Shown: in pieces, positions 17,724-27,083 of the stretch
Numbering within the stretch: the first letter of the stretch is position 1
Layout: the number at the start of each line of letters is the position of its first letter
Origin: Deltaproteobacteria bacterium
GTDB taxonomy: Bacteria > Desulfobacterota > Syntrophia > Syntrophales > UBA2210
Assembly: GCA_016933965.1 (NCBI GenBank)
Contig: JAFGTS010000022.1
Coordinates: 1-64,000, forward strand
DNA: 64,000 nt
Direction: 5' to 3'
Made by a program: the position numbers and the translations under genes
The notes under the pieces: model-generated
Told to the model about the DNA's origin: nothing
Seen by the model: the letters and a program-made list of their open reading frames with translations, nothing else
The model's database searches: none

Positions 17724-18443
17724 TCAAGAACAATCGGCAGGTTTCGTTCCCCAGACCAGGCCGATCGTTCCCAGCATGAAACGTCGATGCCGCACATCAT
17801 GAAATCCCGCGCCTCTCATCATGACAGCAAGTTCCTCGGGCGGTTTGAAGGTCTGGGTTGATTCGGGAAGGTACCGGTAGGCCGCCCGGTTGCCGGTAAG
17901 CAACCCGCCGATACGCGGCATGACGGCGCGAAAATAAAACATGATCAGGGGATACAGCACATTCTTTCGCGGCGGGCAGGTATCGAGGCACACAACACAT
18001 CGCCCCGGTTTCACCACACGCAGCTGTTCCGAAAAGGCCTTCTCAACGTCGGTGACATTGCGCATCAGATATCCGGAAATGACACCGTCGAAACGGTCAT
18101 CGACAAAGGGAAGGTTAAGCGCGTTGCCGCAGCACCACATGATGGAGCCGCCTCCAGGGCTCCGGAACCCCACCTCCATCATTTCCCGGGTGAGGTCAAG
18201 GGCCGTAATCGAAGCGGCGGGGTCTTTCCGTTTCATGTCAAGCGAAAGTTTACCCGTTCCGGCACCGACATCGAGAAACTCCCCGCCCGGGAGCAGCGAG
18301 ACCGCCTGAAGAGCCCTCCGGCGCCATGCCCGGTCCCTGCCGAAGGTCATCAGGGTATTGATCATATCGTAACGATACGATATCGACCGGAACATCTCCT
18401 GCATCCTTTTTTCCCACGCCGGCCCTGTCAAACCCCGTTTCAT
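17724..18443 (-). CDS. ubiE: demethylmenaquinone methyltransferase (UbiE/MenG-type)
   Basis: 239 residues. A class I SAM methyltransferase with glycine motif FLDVGAGTGKLSL, ALDLTREMMEVG, and the UbiE family elements MFRSISYRYDMINTLMTFGRDRAWRR (in parts) and VKPGRCVVCLD. Methylates demethylmenaquinone (or the ubiquinone precursor). ATG at 18443 has GGGGAG 9 nt upstream; the earlier ATG at 18470 lacks one. It lies 66 nt downstream of a DnaJ-like gene on the same strand. Confidence 0.85.
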   Translation of the reverse strand: MKRGLTGPAWEKRMQEMFRSISYRYDMINTLMTFGRDRAWRRRALQAVSLLPGGEFLDVGAGTGKLSLDMKRKDPAASITALDLTREMMEVGFRSPGGGSIMWCCGNALNLPFVDDRFDGVISGYLMRNVTDVEKAFSEQLRVVKPGRCVVCLDTCPPRKNVLYPLIMFYFRAVMPRIGGLLTGNRAAYRYLPESTQTFKPPEELAVMMRGAGFHDVRHRRFMLGTIGLVWGTKPADCS

Positions 18444-18509
18444 TTGATTTTCTCCCCTGTCGACAGTCACGTCACTTTACCCTGCGGTTTCGTATCGAGA
18501 ACCTTTTTT

Positions 18510-19304
18510 TCAGTGGATGACCCGTTTGACGAAATGACTCATCTCTTTCACAAAGGATTCCTTCACGCGCACCACGAGATACAGGTCCCCCCGTTCTCCA
18601 CCGCCCTTTCCTTCATCTCCCATGCCCGCAAGCCGTATCTTCTGACCGTCCCTGATGCCCGGGGGTATCCTCATCCGTAACCGCGTCCCCCGCCACCAGT
18701 GCATGTATTCACGCGGGCCGCCCGAACGTGCTTCTTCCGGACTCAGCCGTATTGTATCCACCACGTCATGTCCCCGCTCGGGAATTTCAATGCCTGTCAC
18801 TTTTTTGAGGAAATAGCCTATCATCTTCCCCGCCGCTTTGGGAATCTGCCGGCCGCCTTCCCATCCGCCACGACCGGGGGTATACACATAGCCCCTGCCG
18901 GAAAATCCCCGTCCCCCAAAATGGAACATCCGGTACTCATTCCCGTAGGCTTCCCGGAATATTTCCTCAAAGCCGCGCAGGCCGAAGGTTCGGGACAGTT
19001 CTTCAAAAATACTGTGTATGTCGGAACCGTTGAAAATATCCTGCTCCGAATAGGTCCGGCGGAACCGGTCATGTGCCGCGGAGCCGAAATGGTGCCTCAT
19101 CGCGTCGTATTCACGCCGCTTGTCCGGATTTGACAGAACGGCATAGGCCTCGTTGATGAGCCTCATCTTCTCGGCTGCACCGTCTTCACTGTTGCGGTCG
19201 GGATGATATTTCAGCGCGAGCTTCCGGTAGGCATTCCTGATATGCTCATGATCGGCGTCCTGCTCAATACCCAGGACATCGTAATAATCCGTTTGTGTCG
19301 TCAA
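18510..19304 (-). CDS. DnaJ-domain co-chaperone (CbpA-like, no zinc finger)
   Basis: 264 residues. The J domain (about 5-70) has [10 protein letters not shown] with the HPD triad that stimulates DnaK ATPase. A Gly/Phe-rich linker ([18 protein letters not shown]) follows, and one C-terminal substrate-binding domain containing [20 protein letters not shown]. No CXXCXGXG repeats, and only one C-terminal domain rather than the two in DnaJ/CbpA, so it is a shortened type. Confidence 0.85.
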   Translation of the reverse strand: MTTQTDYYDVLGIEQDADHEHIRNAYRKLALKYHPDRNSEDGAAEKMRLINEAYAVLSNPDKRREYDAMRHHFGSAAHDRFRRTYSEQDIFNGSDIHSIFEELSRTFGLRGFEEIFREAYGNEYRMFHFGGRGFSGRGYVYTPGRGGWEGGRQIPKAAGKMIGYFLKKVTGIEIPERGHDVVDTIRLSPEEARSGGPREYMHWWRGTRLRMRIPPGIRDGQKIRLAGMGDEGKGGGERGDLYLVVRVKESFVKEMSHFVKRVIH

Positions 19305-19451
19305 TTGAATTTCCTTTCGGCGCCTTTGAAAGTTGGAAACGGCAGGATCTTCTGTGGATGGTTGCCGTTCATTTCGTGATTATTATAATCATCAATCCCG
19401 CCGATGCAATGGTGAGTACCGCCTTTTCCGGTCATAACGGTGTTTCACCTG

Positions 19452-19479
19452 TTGACATATTGAGAAAAAGGATTATAGT
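19452..19479 (+). promoter_or_regulatory. strong sigma-70-like promoter for the MFS gene
   Basis: TTGACA at 19452-19457, 16-nt spacer and TATAGT at 19474-19479, about 90 nt upstream of the MFS start. The remainder of 19305-19569 shows no gene. Confidence 0.7.
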
Positions 19480-19569
19480 GCCGCTTTGCCTTCACGGGAT
19501 GCCGGTGACAGGGAAATATCTGTCCTCACGCGGCATGATCGAAGACGCAGGTCTGACGGGAGCAACGGC

Positions 19570-20787
19570 ATGTCCAACAAAGTTTCATCGGTCATCACAG
19601 ATAACGAACGTATCCGAAACGGGATGTCGTTGAACCACCACCTCCTGCCCGTTCTCTTTCTCACGTTCATTTTCTTTCTCAATTTCATCGCCCGTGTGAT
19701 CCTCTCTCCCCTGGCCCCTGTCATTGAAGAAAGCCTGGGGCTGAAGCACAGTCAGGTTGGATTTTTCTTTTTCCTGATCACGCTCGGATACTTTATTTCT
19801 CTTTTCGGATCGGGATTCATCGCGTCACGAATAAACCATGGAAGAACTATCGTACTTTCAACCCTCTCCTTCGGGGTGGTCATGTTTTTCATTTCCGCCA
19901 CCGGCGAGGTCTTCTGGACCGGTACAGGCATGTTTCTTCTTGGTCTTGCCACGGGAATGTACATACCCTCCGGAATCGCCACCATCACCGACCTAGTGAC
20001 CCCCCGTCAGTGGGGAAAGGCTCTGGCGATCCATGAATTCGCGCCGAGCCTAGCCTATATGGCCGCCCCCCTTGTCGTTGAGATCCTCCTCAGACATGTC
20101 TCCTGGAGAGGTGTTATGATCACCGTCGGCGTCGTCGCCCTGCTTGCCGGAACCGCCTTCATCCGTTTCGGCCGCGGCGGAGAAACCTTCGGAGTACGGC
20201 CCGACATCGGCTCCGTTACGTCCCTGCTTTTCGACCGGTCATTTCTGATGCTCATAGCCCTTTTCGGCCTCGGCATCAGCAGCACCATCGGCATTTATTC
20301 AATGCTGCCCACATACCTGGTGTCCCACTTTGGTATGGATCGGGTGGGAGCCAATACCCTGGTGGCGCTCTCCCGCATATCCGCCCTCATTCTGGTCCTT
20401 ATCGCCGGTTGGGCCACGGACCGGTTCGGGGCCGTTCGAACCATTAAAAGCACCCTCCTGCTTGCAGGAATGCTGACGGTGCTCCTCGGCATCACACCCC
20501 GGGGCTGGATCACATTGATCGTATTCCTGCAGCCTGCGTTTGCCGTCTGCTTCTTCCCGGGGGCCTTTGCCCTGCTTTCAATGATCGTCCCGCCCGAACA
20601 CCGGAGCCTCGCTGTCTCTCTTGCCATACCGGCCGCCTTTATGTTCGGTGCCGGCATACTTCCCATGATCATCGGGATCCTCGGAGATATGGGGCATTTC
20701 ACCCATGCCTTTATTGCGGCCGGCCTGTGCATCGCCTCAGGTGCCTTTCTCGCCCCCCTTATCAGAAATGTCAACCGTGAAGGATAG
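19570..20787 (+). CDS. MFS transporter
   Basis: 405 residues, about 12 hydrophobic helices. Helix 2-3 loop GSGFIASRINHGRT and the matching helix 8-9 loop GWATDRFGAVR are the major-facilitator motif A pair. Probably a proton-linked transporter of the inner membrane; substrate unknown. ATG at 19570 has GGGAG 8 nt upstream, and earlier in-frame starts give a polar extension without homology. Stands alone behind its own promoter. Confidence 0.88.
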   Translation: MSNKVSSVITDNERIRNGMSLNHHLLPVLFLTFIFFLNFIARVILSPLAPVIEESLGLKHSQVGFFFFLITLGYFISLFGSGFIASRINHGRTIVLSTLSFGVVMFFISATGEVFWTGTGMFLLGLATGMYIPSGIATITDLVTPRQWGKALAIHEFAPSLAYMAAPLVVEILLRHVSWRGVMITVGVVALLAGTAFIRFGRGGETFGVRPDIGSVTSLLFDRSFLMLIALFGLGISSTIGIYSMLPTYLVSHFGMDRVGANTLVALSRISALILVLIAGWATDRFGAVRTIKSTLLLAGMLTVLLGITPRGWITLIVFLQPAFAVCFFPGAFALLSMIVPPEHRSLAVSLAIPAAFMFGAGILPMIIGILGDMGHFTHAFIAAGLCIASGAFLAPLIRNVNREG

Positions 20788-20889
20788 GAGAAGGAAAATA
20801 TTTGTGTTTTTTCCAGCTTTGATGCATGTATGGGTTCAAGCATATCGAAAGGCGCCATAAGACAGCCGCCGTCACACCAGGAGTGAACA

Positions 20890-21783
20890 ATGGGTCGATC
20901 AAAATCCGGGTTCATCGGTATCGTTGGCAGGCCCAATGTGGGTAAATCCTCGCTCCTGAACGCCATCATGGGCGAAAAGATAGCCATAACCACGCATAAA
21001 CCCCAGACAACACGAAACCGGATCAAAGGAATAAAGAACACGGCTGGGGGCCAGTTCATTTTTCTCGATACGCCGGGCATTCACCGGGCTCGCAATCCCA
21101 TGAACAGAGCCATGGTAATGGCAGCCGTAGACACCTTAAGCGATGTCGATATTATCCTCTTCCTTGTCGAATGCGGCTCTCCATTGAACGATGACGACCG
21201 GCTGACGATAGGATCATTCAAGGAGTTGACCATCCCGGTCATGCTGATCATAAACAAGATAGACCTGGTCACCAAGGAGGAGTTGCTCGGTCTTATCGAC
21301 CGCCTGCGCCACCTGCATGATTTTGAAGAGGTCATACCCCTGTCGGCATTAAAGGGGTTCAATGTGGATACCCTTCTCAACGTCATCGGCCGTCATCTCC
21401 CCGAGGGTCCTCCCTTTTTCCCGCCGGACATGATCACCGACGCAACGGAGCGGTTCCTTGCCGCCGAGATGATCAGGGAAAAAATAACCCTTCTTACACA
21501 CCAGGAAGTGCCCTACGCAACGGTGGTCATTGTGGATTCCTTCAAGGATGACGAGAAAAAGAACCTGATCGGCATCCAGGCCACGATACATGTGGAAAAG
21601 CATTCCCAGAAGGGCATCATCATCGGAAGGGGGGGGACCATGTTGAAACGGATCGGCACCCAGGCACGCATTGACATGGAGCGATTCTTTAATTCCCGCG
21701 TTTTTCTCGAGCTTTTTGTCAGGGTTTCGAAAGATTGGACACGGGACTCCCGTTTCCTTGATGAAATGGGCTACCGGCAATGA
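20890..21783 (+). CDS. era: GTPase Era
   Basis: 297 residues. G domain with GRPNVGKSS, DTPGIHR (G3) and NKIDLV (G4), then a C-terminal KH domain with KGIIIGRGGTMLKRIG that binds the 3' end of 16S rRNA during 30S maturation. Length and order are standard. CAGGAG lies 9 nt before the ATG. Followed after 67 nt by der, so two ribosome-assembly GTPases sit together. Confidence 0.97.
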   Translation: MGRSKSGFIGIVGRPNVGKSSLLNAIMGEKIAITTHKPQTTRNRIKGIKNTAGGQFIFLDTPGIHRARNPMNRAMVMAAVDTLSDVDIILFLVECGSPLNDDDRLTIGSFKELTIPVMLIINKIDLVTKEELLGLIDRLRHLHDFEEVIPLSALKGFNVDTLLNVIGRHLPEGPPFFPPDMITDATERFLAAEMIREKITLLTHQEVPYATVVIVDSFKDDEKKNLIGIQATIHVEKHSQKGIIIGRGGTMLKRIGTQARIDMERFFNSRVFLELFVRVSKDWTRDSRFLDEMGYRQ

Positions 21784-21850
21784 GGGGCTCCGGAACGGGC
21801 CGTCCGGAAGCTTATCACTGTTTAATGAGCTGTTACGAGGTCATCAAAAG

Positions 21851-23167
21851 ATGAAACCGCTCGTCGCGATAGTCGGCAGACCGAATGTTGGAAAATCGAC
21901 ACTTTTCAACCGGCTGTCGGAACAGAGAAAAGCCATCGTCGTCGATATGCCCGGAGCGACCCGTGACCGGAACTATGCCGATTCATCATGGAAGGACCGG
22001 TCTTTCACCATCATCGATACCGGTGGTTTCGAACCCGTTTCGAAGGAACGGATGCTGATCCAGATGCGTGAGCAGACCAGCCTCGCCATTGAGGAAGCCG
22101 ATGCCATCATTTTTCTCCTTGACGGGAGAGAAGGTCTCACTCACTCTGATATTGAAACCGCGGACATCCTGAGACGGGTCAAGAAGCCGGTGTTATACGC
22201 TGTGAACAAGATAGACGGCCCACGGCAGGAGGAACTGCTCTTTGATTTCTATCGACTTGGCGTGGAACGGCTTTTTGCCGTTTCAGCGCAACACGGCGGA
22301 CTTGGCGTTGCCGATCTCCTTGACGCCCTTGTCGAGATCCTTCCGGAAACACCGGAATACCCCGAAGAAGAGGTCAGGATCAGGGTCGCCGTCCTGGGGC
22401 GGCCGAACGTAGGCAAGTCATCGCTGGTCAACAGGATCCTCGGATTCGAACGAACCATCGTCAATCCCGTACCGGGAACGACTCGCGACGCGATCGACAC
22501 GCCATTCTCACTGGGGGGGAAGAACTATCTCCTCATCGACACGGCTGGCATCAGAAAGAAAAGCAAGATAAGTCTTCAGCTCGAAAAATACAGCGTTGTG
22601 GAAGCCATTAAAACACTGAACCGGACCGACATCGGCCTGATCCTTATAGACGCGCAACAGGGCGTCACCGAGCAGGACGTGAAAATCGCCGGCCTCGCTT
22701 ACGAACGGGGGGTCGCTACCATTATCGTGCTCAACAAGTGGGACCTGCTCGAGAAGGACAACAGCACCATCGGCACGCAGGTGTCCAGGGTGAAGGAAAA
22801 ACTGAAATATCTCGATTTCGCTCCAGTTGTTTCGGTATCAGCCCTGACAGGGCAGCGTGTCGTAAAGATATTCAATTTCATAGACGATGTATACGACCAG
22901 TATACCCGGAGAATCGCCACAGCGAAACTGAACGACGGATTTCGTGAAATAACGGAGAAACTGCCGCCTCCGCGGTACCGCGGCCGACCGAACAAGATCA
23001 GCTACGTTACCCAGACGGCAATAAAACCCCCGACGTTCGTGCTTTTTGTCAGGGAACCGAAGGCCGTTCATTTTTCCTATGAGCGCTATCTGGTGAACCG
23101 GATCCGTGAAATGTTCTCCTTCGACCTCACTCCCATACGGCTCATTTTCAGAAAGAAAGGGGATTAA
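21851..23167 (+). CDS. der: GTPase Der (EngA)
   Basis: 438 residues with two tandem G domains: GRPNVGKSTLF and DTGGFEPV in the first, GRPNVGKSSLV, DTAGIRKKS and NKWDLL in the second, then a KH-like C-terminal domain (KLPPPRYRGRPNKISYVTQ). Required for 50S subunit assembly. The frame opens 60 codons earlier but homology starts at MKPLVAIVG, which sets the start. Ends 4 nt before a substrate-binding protein gene. Confidence 0.97.
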   Translation: MKPLVAIVGRPNVGKSTLFNRLSEQRKAIVVDMPGATRDRNYADSSWKDRSFTIIDTGGFEPVSKERMLIQMREQTSLAIEEADAIIFLLDGREGLTHSDIETADILRRVKKPVLYAVNKIDGPRQEELLFDFYRLGVERLFAVSAQHGGLGVADLLDALVEILPETPEYPEEEVRIRVAVLGRPNVGKSSLVNRILGFERTIVNPVPGTTRDAIDTPFSLGGKNYLLIDTAGIRKKSKISLQLEKYSVVEAIKTLNRTDIGLILIDAQQGVTEQDVKIAGLAYERGVATIIVLNKWDLLEKDNSTIGTQVSRVKEKLKYLDFAPVVSVSALTGQRVVKIFNFIDDVYDQYTRRIATAKLNDGFREITEKLPPPRYRGRPNKISYVTQTAIKPPTFVLFVREPKAVHFSYERYLVNRIREMFSFDLTPIRLIFRKKGD

Positions 23168-23171
23168 GTAA

Positions 23172-24326
23172 ATGATGGGAACCAGGGGATGTGCCGCTTT
23201 CCTCATCACGCTTCTCGCGATAGCCTTCATCATGACACCGGTCATGGCCGCTCAACAACCTGGTCCGGTCAAGATCGGGGTGCTCCTGCCCTTGACGGGA
23301 CCTGACGCGAAAAAGGGAATGCATCTGTACGAAGGCATCGTGACGGCCCGTTCATTGAAACCGGAAATATCCGGTTCTCCCGTCAACATAATTCCCGCGG
23401 ACACGGAAAGCACCCGTGAGGGTACCGTAAACGCCATGAAAAGACTTCTCGAAGAGCAGAAAGTACTTGCCGTCATCGGAGAAGCCGGTCCGGATAACAC
23501 CCGCGCCGCAAGCACCCTTTCTGAAAAGGCCGACATCCCCCTGATCGTCCCGGCCGTCCATGAAGATCATCTGACCAGAGATTGCGAGTACCTGTTCAGG
23601 ACCTGTCTGTCCGATTCAGCATTGAGCAGCGCAAGCGCCTGGTATGCCGTGAAAAAACTGGGCGCTAAGAATGCCGCCGTTCTGGTTGACATCGCCGACG
23701 AAGGCAGTGTCCGGCGGGCCATGGTCTTCAAGAAGCATTTCTCCGACCTGGGTGGGAAGATCGTTGCCGTTGCATACTGCCAGTCCGGTGATGTCGATGT
23801 GAATGTACCGCTCGAGTATGTGATCTCCCAGAAAGCGGACGTCATTTTTCTCCCCGAGAAATACCGGGAGGTCATCCTGGCCTGTTCACGTGCCCTGGAA
23901 GCGGGTTATAAAGGACATATCATGACAACCGATCATGCCGACCGTCGGCAGTTGATCGAGCGGGGCGGCCCGTCGGTGGATGGCGTGCTGATGATAGACC
24001 ATTTCGACATCCGGGCGTTGCAGACGGCACTCGGCCAGGCATACGCCGAACAGTTCGGCAACCAGACCGGAAAGGAGCTGAACCGGGAAAACGCCCTTGG
24101 CGCCGACGCCTATTTCTCGCTTCGCGAAGCCCTGGAGCGTACGGAATCACACAAGGGGTCGGCGATCAGAAAGGTCATGGCCTCTGGTGACGAATTCACG
24201 GGCATCATGGGCCGCATAGTGCTATCCCCCGGAGGCGAAGCGAAACGAGCCGCCGTGGTTCTCCGGGTGAGGAACGATGAATTCACCTACCTCGAGACCA
24301 TCAACCCCGAACCCGGCATGATGTAG
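23172..24326 (+). CDS. periplasmic substrate-binding protein, branched-chain amino acid type
   Basis: 384 residues. A signal peptide (hydrophobic core about residues 9-22, cleavage near VMA-AQQ) precedes a type I periplasmic binding fold: KIGVLLPLTGPDAKKG, ADTESTREGTVNAMKRL, then AVIGEAGPDNTRAASTLSEK. Belongs to the LivJ/AmiC family; ligand not predictable. AAAGGGG precedes the ATG (23172 or 23175). It is convergent with livF and may use the adjacent livHMGF permease together with the second binding protein at 28151-29326. Confidence 0.85.
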   Translation: MMGTRGCAAFLITLLAIAFIMTPVMAAQQPGPVKIGVLLPLTGPDAKKGMHLYEGIVTARSLKPEISGSPVNIIPADTESTREGTVNAMKRLLEEQKVLAVIGEAGPDNTRAASTLSEKADIPLIVPAVHEDHLTRDCEYLFRTCLSDSALSSASAWYAVKKLGAKNAAVLVDIADEGSVRRAMVFKKHFSDLGGKIVAVAYCQSGDVDVNVPLEYVISQKADVIFLPEKYREVILACSRALEAGYKGHIMTTDHADRRQLIERGGPSVDGVLMIDHFDIRALQTALGQAYAEQFGNQTGKELNRENALGADAYFSLREALERTESHKGSAIRKVMASGDEFTGIMGRIVLSPGGEAKRAAVVLRVRNDEFTYLETINPEPGMM

Positions 24327-24338
24327 CATCAGAAGATC

Positions 24339-25052
24339 TCAGATACCCAGATATGCCCTTTTGACGTTCTCATTGGCGAGGAGATTCGCGGAACTGTCAC
24401 TGATGGTGATTCTGCCGTTTTCCATGACGTATCCCCTGTTCGCAACTTTCAGTGCTATGTTCGCGTTCTGCTCCACCAGGAAAATGGTCGTCCTGTTTTC
24501 CCTGTTTATCTTGCCGATAATTTCAAATATCTGCCTGACGACGAGAGGCGCAAGCCCCAATGAAGGTTCATCAAGGAGCAGCAAGCGTGGCCGAGCCATG
24601 ATGGCCCGTGAAATAGCGAGCATCTGCTGTTCGCCTCCACTGAGGGTTCCCCCGGCCTGATGCCGGCGCTGCGCAAGGATCGGAAAGAGATCAAAGACAT
24701 ACTCCATGTCCTTATGAATGCCTGCCCGGTCTTTTCTGAGATAGGCTCCCATATCAAGATTTTCCACCACGGAAAGATAGGGGAAGATATGGCGGCCTTC
24801 CGGCACCTGGCAGATCCCAAGGGAGACGATCTTGTTCGGAGGCAGACCGCTGATCGGCGCCCCCTCGAAATATATCTCACCACGCCGGGGCGGCACGATA
24901 CCGCAGATAGACATCAGCGTTGTAGACTTTCCCGCACCGTTGGCACCGATGAGCGTTATGATTTCACCTTCCGACAGTTCCAGAGAAATTCCCTTCAGCG
25001 CTTCTATATTCCCGTAATAGGTGTGAACATCCCTGAGCTCAAGCATCGGCAC
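24339..25052 (-). CDS. livF: branched-chain amino acid ABC transporter ATPase LivF
   Basis: 237 residues. Walker A GANGAGKST, signature LSGGEQQ, Walker B LLLLDEPSLGLAP and the switch His region IFLVEQNAN are intact. LPPNKIVSLGICQVPEGRHIFP is the hallmark LivF segment. Last gene of the liv set; overlaps the end of livG by 14 nt. Confidence 0.95.
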   Translation of the reverse strand: MPMLELRDVHTYYGNIEALKGISLELSEGEIITLIGANGAGKSTTLMSICGIVPPRRGEIYFEGAPISGLPPNKIVSLGICQVPEGRHIFPYLSVVENLDMGAYLRKDRAGIHKDMEYVFDLFPILAQRRHQAGGTLSGGEQQMLAISRAIMARPRLLLLDEPSLGLAPLVVRQIFEIIGKINRENRTTIFLVEQNANIALKVANRGYVMENGRITISDSSANLLANENVKRAYLGI

Positions 25053-25872
25053 CCTCCCCGAGATATGCCTTTATGACGACGGGATTGTTCTTGATATCCA
25101 TGGGTGTCCCTTCCGCGATCTTTCTGCCGTAATCCACAACATAGATACGCTCCGAAAGGCTCATGACCAACTTCATGTCATGCTCTATGAGAAGGATCGA
25201 CACTTCTTCCTCGTCCCGGATCCTGTTGATGAGGTCGACGAGTTCCCTCGTTTCCTGCGGGTTCATGCCAGCCGCCGGCTCGTCAAGAAGCAACAGGAAC
25301 GGTTCCGTCGCCAGCGCCCGTGCTATTTCAAGTCGCCGCTGCGCCCCGTAGGGCAGGTTCTTGGCGAATTCATTGACATAGTGAACAAGCCCGATCTTCT
25401 GAAGTACCTCGTAACTGTCCGATACTATGCGCCGCTCTTCATCACGTGTCTTTTTCCCCCGGAATACGGCCCCGGCGATGCCCGAACTCGTTCTGCAGTG
25501 CCTTCCGATCATGATGTTCTCCAGTACCGTCATATTCGGAAAGAGCCGGATGTTCTGAAACGTCCGGGCAAGCCCCCGTGCCGTCACCAGGTTCGGTTTG
25601 AGTCCGTTGATCCGCTCCACGTGCTTCTTTCCGGGCCGGGCGATAAGGATATCTCCGTCCGTGGGAGGATAGATACCCGTGACACAGTTAAAGAAGGTCG
25701 TCTTGCCGGCACCGTTCGGTCCGATCAGGGCGACGATCTCCCCATGGCTGACCCGCAGATCGACCTCATCGAGCGCACGGATGCCGCCGAAGTTCATACC
25801 CAACTTCTTAACGTTCAGTATGGGGGTTTCACTGCTTGTTTCCACCTGCACCTGCACCTGCTTCAGCCTCAA
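25039..25872 (-). CDS. livG: branched-chain amino acid ABC transporter ATPase LivG
   Basis: Up to 277 residues. Walker A GPNGAGKTT, the LivG-type signature LPYGAQRRLEIARALA, Walker B LLLLDEPAAGMNP and the long insert PNLVTARGLARTFQNIRLFPN are all present. The start is uncertain: the longest frame begins at TTG 25872, but GTG codons at 25857, 25851 and 25845 lie in a (CAGGTG)3 hexamer repeat, and the last gives the more typical N-terminus. The overlap with livM is 17-44 nt depending on the choice. Confidence 0.93.
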   Translation of the reverse strand: MRLKQVQVQVETSSETPILNVKKLGMNFGGIRALDEVDLRVSHGEIVALIGPNGAGKTTFFNCVTGIYPPTDGDILIARPGKKHVERINGLKPNLVTARGLARTFQNIRLFPNMTVLENIMIGRHCRTSSGIAGAVFRGKKTRDEERRIVSDSYEVLQKIGLVHYVNEFAKNLPYGAQRRLEIARALATEPFLLLLDEPAAGMNPQETRELVDLINRIRDEEEVSILLIEHDMKLVMSLSERIYVVDYGRKIAEGTPMDIKNNPVVIKAYLGEGADA

Positions 25873-27061
25873 ATTTATATGTTCTTCTTACATCGCTTAC
25901 GATCCCGCCGGGTCTGAAGACCATCATGACGACCAGCATCGCTCCGAATGCCAGCATCCGATACTCCGAAAAGGCACGAAGATATTCGGGAAGAAGGATG
26001 AGGACCATCGCACCCATGATCACCCCGACCACGGACCCCATGCCGCCGAGGACGACGATACAGAGAATGATAATTGATTCCCACACGGTAAATGATGCCG
26101 GATTCACGAAGGTCGTCTTTGCAGCGAAGACGACGCCGCCCATGCCGGCCCAGGTCGCTCCCAGGGCAAAGGCCGTCAGTTTTGTTCTCGCCTTGTCGAT
26201 CCCCATGGCCTGACAGGCGATCTCATCCTCCCGCAAGGCAATCCATGCCCGTCCGATCCTCGAGTCCTGTAGGCGGTTCACGATAAAAATCGTCATGATG
26301 CACAGTAAGATAATAATATAATACATATAAATGGTCGCGGCATGCACCGACAGGTCCAGTCCGAAGAGCGACGGGCGGGGGATGTTCGATATACCACTGG
26401 GACCGAAGGAAAATTCATTCCAGTTCTCAAGAATGAGACGGATGATCTCGCCGAATCCCAGGGTCACTATGGCGAGGTAATCCCCGCGGAGCCTCAATAC
26501 GGGAAAACCGAGGAGAATGCCGAAAGTGGCCCCCATGGCGGCACCGATCGGCAGGACCATCCAGAAATTAAATCCGAAATGATAATGCAGGAGTGCATAG
26601 GAATAGGCACCCACGGCGTAGAAGGCGACATACCCGAGATCGAGAAGCCCCGCAAGGCCCACAACGATATTCAGGCCCAGACCGAGCATGACGTATATCA
26701 TTGCCGTTATCATGATGTTCGTCTGATACAGAGAGAAGATAAAAGGAAATATGATGATAGCGATACCGAACAGAACGGCGAGGGGAATGAAGATCTTTCT
26801 GTTCGTCAGTATCCTCTGGGCAAATGTCTGGGTGACGCCGCCTTCCTCTTCCCGTTTCGCCCCCATTTCCTTGCGCTGCAGCATGTAACGCCATATAAGG
26901 GAAATAATAAAACTTCCCAGTCCGACGAAGAGCATGTTCACCCAGCGCCATTCGACGACCTTTTCGATCGTATTGACGCGGATGACCATGATCGGAAAGG
27001 TGAGGAACATGAACCAGAGTGATACGTAAAATGATTTTTTTATTTCTTTCAGTGCAAACAA
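25829..27061 (-). CDS. livM: branched-chain amino acid ABC transporter permease LivM
   Basis: 410 residues. Two to three N-terminal hydrophobic segments and a linker precede the core LivM permease, with GLGLNIVVGLAGLLDLGY, GILLGFPVLRLRGDYLAIVTLGFGEI (in parts) and the EAA-like loop IGRAWIALREDEIACQAMGI. The C-terminus ends in an Ala-Gly-rich tail (EAEAGAGAGG) encoded by the hexamer repeat shared with the livG start. 22 nt downstream of livH. Confidence 0.93.
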   Translation of the reverse strand: MFALKEIKKSFYVSLWFMFLTFPIMVIRVNTIEKVVEWRWVNMLFVGLGSFIISLIWRYMLQRKEMGAKREEEGGVTQTFAQRILTNRKIFIPLAVLFGIAIIIFPFIFSLYQTNIMITAMIYVMLGLGLNIVVGLAGLLDLGYVAFYAVGAYSYALLHYHFGFNFWMVLPIGAAMGATFGILLGFPVLRLRGDYLAIVTLGFGEIIRLILENWNEFSFGPSGISNIPRPSLFGLDLSVHAATIYMYYIIILLCIMTIFIVNRLQDSRIGRAWIALREDEIACQAMGIDKARTKLTAFALGATWAGMGGVVFAAKTTFVNPASFTVWESIIILCIVVLGGMGSVVGVIMGAMVLILLPEYLRAFSEYRMLAFGAMLVVMMVFRPGGIVSDVRRTYKFEAEAGAGAGGNKQ

Positions 27062-27083
27062 GGTACCGACACCCGGAAATTCA

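Noticed and set aside
24361-24660. Plus-strand frame opposite livF
   Set aside because: Antisense to a canonical ABC ATPase.
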